From: UCB3 sp964415605
GTDB lineage: Bacteria; Chloroflexota; Anaerolineae; Epilineales; Epilineaceae
DNA: 48,859 nucleotides
Assembly (NCBI GenBank): GCA_964415605.1
Contig: CAYQBA010000008.1
Span: forward strand, 1-48,859
Direction of reading: 5' to 3'
The position numbers were made by a program, and so were the translations under genes. Below the pieces are notes generated by a model that worked only from the letters and a program-made list of their open reading frames with translations, made no database searches and was not told the DNA's origin. Numbering within the stretch: position 1 is the stretch's first letter; each line of letters begins with the position of its first letter. Of the stretch, positions 1-7,419 are shown in pieces.

Positions 1-1078
1 CCGGTCCGCCCCGCGCCGAGTCGGCGGCCGCCGGCGCGGCGCGGGATTCAGACTGCCGTGACGTCTGCTCGCGCTGCACCACCGGCGTCGCGGCACCGCC
101 ATACTCGACGACTCTGGCCTCGCCGTCGTTCGCAGCACGAACCGCCCTTGCCTCGGCGGCCCGTGCCCTGGCCAGGGCGGACTCCCTTTCAGGCTCGGTC
201 GGCGGTCGATCTTCGATCACGGCGGCATCGTCGACCAAGTCACGCTGCACCGGCTCGACCGCCCGGGTCTGCGCCGGCGCCGATACCGCCGCGCGACCAG
301 TCGCGGGGCCGGCCTGGCCTTGCTGGACCACATGGGTGAGCTCATGCGTCAGCAGGTGCATACCGGACCGTGTATCCGGTGCGAACTTGCCGGCCGCGAA
401 GTAGATCCGCGCACCGCGGGTGAACGCCTGCGCGTTGAGCGATCGGTTGAGGTGGTCCGCCTCGGCGCCGGTGTGAATGCGCACACCGCCGAAGTCCCGG
501 CCGAGACGCGATGCGTAGAACGTCTGCAACGCATCCGGCAGCGCTCTGCCACCCCCTTCAGAAGCGCGCAGCCGGGTCTCGAGATCCGCCGTGACCCGCA
601 GCGCCGCGCCGGTCCCTGTTCGACGCGCCTGCACCAGCTCGTCGTCGTCCTTGGCCCGCCGCTGGAGCGGCATCGCCTGCAGCGGCTCGTCGTCGTCCTT
701 CGCCTCCCGCTGGAGCGGCATCGCCTGCAGCGGCTCGTCGTCGTCCTTCGCCTCTCGCTGGAGCGGTAGCTCCGAGAACCGGACGTGCGGAGCCGCGGGC
801 GTCGGCCGCGATGCCGAACGGCCCACGGGCGTGGCGACCGGCATCCGCATCACAGCATCGGCCACGCGATCTGCTTCCACCTCATACCCGTCACGAGGTG
901 GATTGACGACGAGCCGGGCCTGAACCAGCCGGCCGAGAGTTTGGTTCCCCAGCACACGTTGCACGCGCTGGTTGACCGGCGCTGGAGCGGGCCCGGACAC
1001 TGGGCGCCGAACCGTCACGGGCCCGGGCTGTCCGTTCTTGGCCGCCGGCTGCCGCGCAGCCGTGAGAGTCGTCCCCAT
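1..1078 (-). CDS. DUF4157 (eCIS core domain) protein, C-terminus beyond left edge
   Basis: I read this frame by hand because it has no stop before the left edge; 359 codons are visible. It starts at ATG 1078 behind GGAGGGA. Residues 1-60 are Pro/Arg-rich. Next comes the YEVEADRVADAVM motif (from residue 65), then a run of 16-residue repeats (about residues 105-149), then a full DUF4157 domain (about 185-255). The domain contains the segments DFGGVRIHTG, ARIYFAAGKF and HELTHVVQQ, with HELTH at residues 245-249. The visible part after the domain is Ala/Arg-rich and disordered-looking. DUF4157 is known as a leader-like domain on cargo or toxins of extracellular contractile injection systems, and it also occurs in other secreted or phage-tail-linked proteins. 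HELTH fits the HExxH pattern, but whether DUF4157 is a protease is not established. The effector module, if any, would lie beyond the edge. A small conserved gene sits 47 bases upstream, probably in the same operon. Confidence 0.88.
   Translation of the reverse strand, partial: MGTTLTAARQPAAKNGQPGPVTVRRPVSGPAPAPVNQRVQRVLGNQTLGRLVQARLVVNPPRDGYEVEADRVADAVMRMPVATPVGRSASRPTPAAPHVRFSELPLQREAKDDDEPLQAMPLQREAKDDDEPLQAMPLQRRAKDDDELVQARRTGTGAALRVTADLETRLRASEGGGRALPDALQTFYASRLGRDFGGVRIHTGAEADHLNRSLNAQAFTRGARIYFAAGKFAPDTRSGMHLLTHELTHVVQQGQAGPATGRAAVSAPAQTRAVEPVQRDLVDDAAVIEDRPPTEPERESALARARAAEARAVRAANDGEARVVEYGGAATPVVQREQTSRQSESRAAPAAADSARGGP
632..766 (-). repeat. 48-bp tandem repeat (16 residues) inside the DUF4157 gene
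   Basis: Two full units (719-766 and 671-718) and a diverged partial third (632-670) encode PLQREAKDDDEPLQAM. The DNA units are nearly identical. The repeat lies in the linker between the N-terminal motif and the DUF4157 domain. Its acidic DDDE core between PLQ segments resembles the variable spacer often seen before this domain. Confidence 0.9.
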
Positions 1079-1125
1079 TCCCTCCGCCCGTCAGGCGCGA
1101 TGGCCCGTGCGTTCCGGCCGCGGGA

Positions 1126-1377
1126 TCACGGTCCCTCCCGTTTCCCCTGGATCCAGACGCCCCGGGACGCAAGGTGAGATCCGACGACCTGAACGATGTC
1201 GTCCAGGTGCGCGATGTGCTTCCGATCGCCGCTCGGTACGTGCGTGATGTGCCCGCGCCAAGCCGCCCCTCCCAACCCGCGGTCGGCGTCTTCGATCCAG
1301 ATTCGGATGACAAACGACAGCGTGTCGGACTCGAGGTCGTCGTCAACCGCGTCGTCCGCATGGGCTGGCACGGGCAT
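1126..1377 (-). CDS. Small conserved protein of unknown function next to DUF4157 gene
   Basis: This 83-residue protein starts at ATG 1377; the open frame continues upstream to a TTG at 1416. After an acidic N-terminus it has a compact alpha/beta-looking core: FVIRIWIED, then WRGHITHVPSG, then HLDDIVQVVGSHL. There is no signal peptide, membrane segment or cysteine. The WRGHxxHVxSG pattern is familiar to me from short Chloroflexota and cyanobacterial proteins near phage-tail-like genes, but I cannot name a family. The gene ends 47 bases before the DUF4157 start on the same strand, so the two are probably co-transcribed. A small accessory or chaperone for the downstream protein is possible, but nothing in the sequence shows it. 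Confidence 0.7.
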   Translation of the reverse strand: MPVPAHADDAVDDDLESDTLSFVIRIWIEDADRGLGGAAWRGHITHVPSGDRKHIAHLDDIVQVVGSHLASRGVWIQGKREGP

Positions 1378-1665
1378 GGCCGGCCTCGATTTCAGTTGCG
1401 GTGACCCTGCCGCCAAGATCGCCGTCTACGTCGCTGCCCGGGCATTATCCCATTCGGTGTCTGTTCGCGCGTCTATGCAGCGTCTCCGCCGGCGTCGTCG
1501 CGTTGAACAATGACACGTTCACTTCCGGGCCTCCCTTGGATTCGCACGCAGCCCGGGCATTCGAGCTCACCCCCTATCTCCTCTCCCCCGGATCGCCCCA
1601 TGCGGTGCGCACGGCGAGCCAGTGCCCTCACACCGTGCTGCCGGGACGGGGGCGCCATCCGGCGG
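1378..1665. other. Divergent intergenic region, no gene recognised
   Basis: This lies between the leftward DUF4157 unit and the rightward parA promoter. Open frames here have no recognisable protein character. On the minus strand a GATAAT hexamer (1445-1450) could be a -10 box for the small gene, but I see no convincing -35 partner. Confidence 0.5.
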
Positions 1666-1693
1666 TTGACATCCGCGGAGGCGATCCTATAAT
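1666..1693 (+). promoter_or_regulatory. Perfect-consensus housekeeping promoter of parA
   Basis: TTGACA (1666-1671) and TATAAT (1688-1693) are separated by 16 bases. Both hexamers match the sigma-70/SigA consensus exactly, which is rare in such G+C-rich DNA. The predicted transcript has a leader of about 65 bases before ATG 1766. Confidence 0.85.
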
Positions 1694-1765
1694 GCGGTTT
1701 GCCGCCAAACAACTTCACGGATCGCTGCCCACCTGTAAGCGTATTGCCAAGAGGGCTGTGTGGGT

Positions 1766-2530
1766 ATGCCTGCTCGTACCATCGTCGTGGCCAACATCAA
1801 GGGCGGCGTCGGCAAGACCACCATCGTGGTCAATTTGGCCGCGGGCCTTGGCTTGCGTGGTCGCCGCGTGCTGGTGATCGACGCTGATCCCCAGGCCAAC
1901 GCGACCTTCGCGTTGACGGGCGCCAACGACGACTCTCCTTCCTTGCGCGACGTGCTCCTGACCGGTCGAGCCAGCCTGCCCGATGTGATCACGGCCACCC
2001 GGTCCGCCGGCGTGGATCTGGCTCCAGGGCACATCGGACTGTCAGCCGCCGATCTCGCGCTGGCGACCGTGGCCGGCCGCGAGCGTCTGCTGACCCGCAA
2101 GCTCCGTGACATCACGGGCTACGATTATGTGCTGATCGACACGGCACCGTCGCTCGGCATCCTATCGGTCAACAGCCTGATCGCGGCACACGAAGTGTTC
2201 ATCCCCGTTGGCGTGGGGACGTTCGCGCTCCTCGGGATCATGCTCCTGGAAGAGATGGTGGCCGAGTTGCGCAACAACATGGAGATGGAGACTCCGATCG
2301 TGACCGGCGCCATCGCCAACCTCTATGATCGCACGCGGGTCGCGGACGATACGATCGACGCCATGCGCGTCCATTTCGGTCCCCGGATGTTCACCAGTGT
2401 CATTCCCCGGCTCAAAGACGTTCAGGAATCGCAGAGCCGTGCCGCGAGCATCTTCGACTACGCACCCAAGAGCCCTGCGTCCCTGGCGTACCGTGCATTG
2501 GTAGAGGAGGTCATCCATGGCGAGACGTAG
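1766..2530 (+). CDS. parA: ParA/Soj-family ATPase
   Basis: A 254-residue ParA-type partition ATPase. The deviant Walker A motif KGGVGKTT is at residues 12-19, with the signature lysine K12. DADPQAN (39-45) follows, then the Walker B region YVLIDTAPSL near residue 120. Proteins of this family dimerise on ATP, bind DNA non-specifically, and position chromosomes, plasmids or large protein complexes. ATG 1766 is preferred over GTG 1760 because GAGGG (1751-1755) is then 10 bases away. A perfect promoter lies upstream. There is no canonical ParB with a HTH beside it; the next gene overlaps its end by 14 bases. It may therefore be an orphan positioning ATPase rather than the chromosomal ParA. The divergent DUF4157 gene is a neighbour, but no functional link is shown. 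Confidence 0.93.
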   Translation: MPARTIVVANIKGGVGKTTIVVNLAAGLGLRGRRVLVIDADPQANATFALTGANDDSPSLRDVLLTGRASLPDVITATRSAGVDLAPGHIGLSAADLALATVAGRERLLTRKLRDITGYDYVLIDTAPSLGILSVNSLIAAHEVFIPVGVGTFALLGIMLLEEMVAELRNNMEMETPIVTGAIANLYDRTRVADDTIDAMRVHFGPRMFTSVIPRLKDVQESQSRAASIFDYAPKSPASLAYRALVEEVIHGET

Positions 2531-2912
2531 ACGCGGCGGGCTGGAAGGCAATCCACTCCTCCAGCCATCCGACGAATCCGCCCCGATCGAGTCGGCCGCG
2601 GCCACACCCGCCGCACTTCAAGCCCCGGCACCACCGGCCCGCGGCGCTGCGAGCCCCGCCGGGTCGCCAAGGCTCACGGCCCGGACGGCGTCGCCATCGC
2701 GGCCCGGGCCCAACGCCGAGACAACCGCCGTCGGAGCCGCACAGCGGTTGAGCGCGGCCGAAGCATCCCGTGGCCTGAAAGACGACAAGATGGCGGCTGG
2801 CGCGGCGGCACCGCACACACCCGCCGCGCGACCGGCGCCCGCTGCGTCGCGGCTGACGGCCTATCACTGGCTGGCGATCGCGACCGGCGCGTTGAGACCA
2901 CGCTCCTTCTGA
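2517..2912 (+). CDS. Ala/Pro-rich protein overlapping parA, possible ParA partner
   Basis: The ATG at 2517 lies inside the last codons of parA (14-base overlap), a layout typical of translational coupling. The 131-residue product begins MARRRRGGLEGNPLLQP, a basic start followed by a short conserved-looking segment. A disordered Ala/Pro/Thr-rich stretch follows, and the protein ends near LTAYHWLAIATG. No known domain is visible. Small basic partners next to ParA often stimulate the ATPase through an N-terminal basic peptide, and the Arg-rich start fits that pattern, but this is inference. The end might be frameshifted: another frame reads on to a stop at about 2950 with Arg/Glu-rich sequence. 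Confidence 0.55.
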   Translation: MARRRRGGLEGNPLLQPSDESAPIESAAATPAALQAPAPPARGAASPAGSPRLTARTASPSRPGPNAETTAVGAAQRLSAAEASRGLKDDKMAAGAAAPHTPAARPAPAASRLTAYHWLAIATGALRPRSF

Positions 2913-2946
2913 GGATCACGCAGGAGCCGGCAGCGGACGATCCACG

Positions 2947-4032
2947 CTAGTCGCCACACCGTGCACCGCGCCGCAGCGCCGCACCCACGGCGGCGATGTC
3001 GGAGATGATGCGCTGCTCGGCGTGAAGCAGGGTTCCCCGAAGCTGAATCAGGTCCGCGAGGACGGCCTCGAGCGTCTGAGGCTCGGCGTCGGACAACTGC
3101 GCGCCGGCGAGGGCGGTTGCCTGCCCCCTCCACGCGCCCAATCGGTCGATCGATCGCCTGGCATGGGACGGCGACACGGTGCCATGGACCACCGTCAGTG
3201 CCTTGGCCGTGACGAATACCCGCCGGCCGTCGCTCGGCGCCAGGACCGTGGCCGCATCGTCGTCCAGACTGGCATCCGCGCAGATCCGCGCCCGCAGGTC
3301 ATCGGTCCGTCTTGCCGGGGTGACACCAAGCTCCTCCCGCAGCGCCACCGCGCAGCGCTCGTACTGCCGCAACGCACCGCATCGATCACCCGCGAGATAC
3401 CGCAGCCGCATCAGGCGCCGGTGCGTCCGTTCGCGCGCATGGTCGACGCGCAGAATCGCCATCCCGTGCTCGATCCCGGCATCATATGCGCCGCTGGCCT
3501 CCGCATGGCCCATGAGCTTGTGCAGGAGGTCGAGGTACATGGCTTGCAGGCGCTCGCGCTCGAAGAGGCACCAATCCTGATACCAACCCTCAAGCAGGTC
3601 GCCTCGGTACACCGCCACCGCACTTGTCACCGCGCCCGCCGACACTGCATCGAGATCCGGTCCCGCAATACCCTTGACCCTTGTCCACGCCTGCTCGAGC
3701 ACGGCAACGTCCAACCAGAACCCCGCCCCGGCATTGATCTCGACGTACTCGGCATCCACGTTGAGGAAGGCCAAACCGGAGTCACTCCAGATGGTCGGCT
3801 TGAGCACGGACTGGAGCTTCCAGAGCGCCTGCCGCAGTCCCTTGCGCACCTCGTGCGTATCCGACTCGCCCCACATGACGTCGGCAAGCCGCTCACGCGG
3901 ATGCGGTTGATCGCGGCGCAAGAGCAGGTAGGCCAGCAGCTCCTGCACGCGGCGAGCATCCAGCCCGGGAAGGACGGTGTCGCCGTGCTGCACGCAGAGC
4001 TTGCCAAAGAGATGGATGTGCAGACTCCTCAT
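2947..4032 (-). CDS. SARP-type transcriptional regulator with BTAD domain
   Basis: A 361-residue regulator. Residues 1-95 form an OmpR-like winged helix (start MRSLHIHLFGKL, then RRVQELLAYLLL and VRKGLRQALWKLQ). Residues 105-255 form a bacterial transcriptional activator (BTAD) TPR-like domain, with YRGDLLEGWYQDWC and ALRQYERCAVALREELGV. About 105 residues follow with no recognisable domain; the NB-ARC ATPase of large SARPs is absent. ATG 4032 is chosen because AAGGGAGG lies 9 bases upstream. SARPs bind direct repeats beside the -35 box and recruit RNA polymerase. Two 11-base repeats at 4250-4271 upstream may be an operator. The target is unknown; its neighbours are EttA and ParA genes rather than a biosynthetic cluster. 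Confidence 0.9.
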   Translation of the reverse strand: MRSLHIHLFGKLCVQHGDTVLPGLDARRVQELLAYLLLRRDQPHPRERLADVMWGESDTHEVRKGLRQALWKLQSVLKPTIWSDSGLAFLNVDAEYVEINAGAGFWLDVAVLEQAWTRVKGIAGPDLDAVSAGAVTSAVAVYRGDLLEGWYQDWCLFERERLQAMYLDLLHKLMGHAEASGAYDAGIEHGMAILRVDHARERTHRRLMRLRYLAGDRCGALRQYERCAVALREELGVTPARRTDDLRARICADASLDDDAATVLAPSDGRRVFVTAKALTVVHGTVSPSHARRSIDRLGAWRGQATALAGAQLSDAEPQTLEAVLADLIQLRGTLLHAEQRIISDIAAVGAALRRGARCGD

Positions 4033-4332
4033 GACGGACAACCTCCCTTGCCGTGTCGACGATCACCGCCCGTGCCTGTCGGTCGCGGGCCGCGTGTGCT
4101 TCCCGGTCAGAACGAGCCGTCGCGCGATCGCCGACGTCGCCCGAACGCCGGTATGGATGGTCGGGCACGGCCGAGTTCCCGGCGACGGTGGGCACGTGCG
4201 AGCGGCATGACCCCATTGTCGCATATCAGCGCCGTCCATTGCGACCAAAATCGGACAAGTATCGGACGAGTTGGCACCGCATGAAACGGCGGCGGCGGAG
4301 TTGGTCCACCGTGCTCGGCCGAGCGCCGGCAC
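4033..4332. other. Intergenic region upstream of the SARP gene
   Basis: 300 bases between the end of ettA and the SARP start. I recognise no gene here. The only structure seen is the tandem 11-base repeat at 4250-4271 and, on the minus strand, weak promoter-like AT-rich hexamers after it. Confidence 0.5.
4250..4271 (-). promoter_or_regulatory. Tandem 11-bp direct repeat, candidate SARP operator
   Basis: On the plus strand the repeat is ATCGGACAAGT followed immediately by ATCGGACGAGT, with one mismatch. SARP regulators are known to bind direct repeats with 11-base periodicity. It lies about 220 bases upstream of the SARP start, so autoregulation is possible. No strong -10 box sits at the expected distance, which keeps confidence low. 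Confidence 0.35.
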
Positions 4333-6011
<1,679 letters not shown>

Positions 6012-6015
<4 letters not shown>

Positions 6016-7190
6016 GGGATGCGCTCCCAGCCGTCGGGCCCTGTACGGGCCAGGAGATCGAAGCCGCTGCCGTCTGGGCGGAAGATCGCGGCCTCGCCCT
6101 CGACGAGCGTCACCCCCGCCGCGTCGCGCAGCGGGGGCATGTGCCCGACGATGACCGCGTTCCCGCCCGCCGGCGCCTCGGCGAGCATGCCGCGCAGCTT
6201 GTCGATGTAGCCGCGCCACTCGTCCGACCCGAATGCGAGGTAGCCGGTGTCGAACAGCCTGCCACGCGCCACCTCGGCGCCGCCGAACGCCAGCTCGGCC
6301 GTCTCGCGCGTCCGGCACCATGGGCTGGCGATGACGCGGCCGACGGGAATGCCGAGGCGGCGCACGGCGTCGCCGATGGCCCGGGCCTGGTCGCGGCCGG
6401 CGTCGGTCAGCAGTCGCTGGCGGTCGCAGTCGTCAAGCAGGCCCGGGTCGGCCAGCATCTCCGGCACCCACGCGAGCTCGCGCGCGTTCTGCGACCAGTC
6501 GGTCTGGCCATGGCGCAGGTAGATCACCAGCCCCCCGCGGCGCAGCGCCGCCAGCACGCTGCGGTCCTCCGTCGGCGGTGGCGGTGCCGTCGGGGCGCGC
6601 GTCCGGGTCGGCGCGGGCGCGGAGGTGGGCCTACGCCCCTGCGCGGCGCGGGTGGCGGCGTTGGGGCCAGGCGATCCGGGCTGCGCGCGAGCCTCCGCTG
6701 GCTGGCCGGCGGAGGCCACGACCCTCGCCGGGGCGGTCGCAGCGGCGCCCGCGCCGGCGGGGGCCGATCCAGCCTCGGCCACGGGGGCGACCACGTCGGG
6801 CGCGGCCGGGATCTCCGGAGACGGGCCAGGGTAGGCGACCGAGGCCAGGAGGATGTCGAGCGTGCTCGGCGTCCGCGCCGGCACCGGGACGGTGAGCTGC
6901 CCGCCCGGGTCGACTTCGGCCGCGGCGTCAGCGGCCGTCAAGCGCGCGGGCGCTTCCGCGCCGCCGGGTGGTGCGGCGTCCGGGGGCCCTTCGACCCCCG
7001 CGCCGCGCGGGGTGGCCGCTTCGGTCCCAGAGATCGAGGGATCCTCGGGCGCGGTGGGGCCGGGCGCCCCCGGCCCGACCGCGCTCGGCGGTCCGTCGGC
7101 GGCCGGGACGGCGGTCCCGGGATCGCCGCAGCCCACGGCCACGGCAAGCCCGAGGATGGCGGCCAGCTGCGAGTGATGCGCGCGCGACAT
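6012..7190 (-). CDS. Secreted histidine-phosphatase-superfamily lipoprotein
   Basis: A 392-residue protein. Residues 1-21 are a lipoprotein signal peptide ending AVAVGC, which predicts a lipid-anchored extracytoplasmic protein. A long Pro/Ala/Gly/Thr-rich linker (about 22-220) precedes a histidine phosphatase domain. That domain has the catalytic RHG motif in VIYLRHGQTDW, the conserved SPWCRTRETAELAF segment and the second histidine in IVGHMPPLRD. The superfamily dephosphorylates varied small molecules or proteins through a phosphohistidine intermediate; the substrate cannot be told. ATG 7190 is preferred because GGAGA lies 8 bases upstream and it begins exactly at the signal peptide. Its stop overlaps the ettA start. 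Coupling of a secreted phosphatase with a cytosolic ribosome factor is odd and probably reflects operon packing. Confidence 0.9.
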
Positions 7191-7231
7191 GGTGACGATC
7201 GTCTCCGACTCGATGGAAGCGGGGTTCGTGG

Positions 7232-7237
7232 ATTCTA
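7232..7237 (-). promoter_or_regulatory. Possible -10 box of the phosphatase-ettA unit
   Basis: TAGAAT on the minus strand lies about 40 bases upstream of ATG 7190. No good -35 hexamer is found 16-18 bases further upstream, so this is tentative. Confidence 0.3.
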
Positions 7238-7348
7238 CCACGGGGCGCCCGCGGGGGCCGGGCGGCTGTGCTAACATGTCCCGTGCCCCACTCGCCACCG
7301 CGTCGATCATGGCCTGCCGGTGGCGCCGTCACCACCGCTCGCGACGAC

Positions 7349-7377
7349 TTGCCCGTGTCGAACATTCGTTCTATCAT
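7349..7377 (+). promoter_or_regulatory. Promoter of the topoisomerase B gene
   Basis: TTGCCC (7349-7354) and TATCAT (7372-7377) are separated by 17 bases. The LexA-like box fills most of the spacer, the classic position for repression. The leader to ATG 7420 would be about 36 bases. Confidence 0.65.
7359..7372 (+). promoter_or_regulatory. LexA-like SOS box
   Basis: CGAACATTCGTTCT is an interrupted palindrome, CGAAC-N4-GTTCT. It is close to the Gram-positive type LexA consensus CGAAC-N4-GTTC. The same CGAAC-N4-GTTCTA sequence occurs upstream of uvrB at 25182. Confidence 0.7.
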
Positions 7378-7419
7378 TTGGGTTGCGCCCGCCGCAGCCC
7401 CGTCCGCCGGAGAGCCCCC

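Noticed and set aside
330..344. HELTH in the DUF4157 protein as evidence of an active metalloprotease
   Set aside because: The HExxH pattern is part of the DUF4157 consensus itself, and no third zinc ligand can be assigned from this sequence, so protease activity is not claimed.
1473..1718. Small minus-strand frame (81 codons) in the divergent intergenic region
   Set aside because: It has no domain or composition of a real protein and overlaps the parA promoter.
3022..4284. A 420-codon plus-strand frame over the SARP gene
   Set aside because: Antisense shadow; the minus strand shows BTAD and winged-helix motifs and a good ribosome-binding site.
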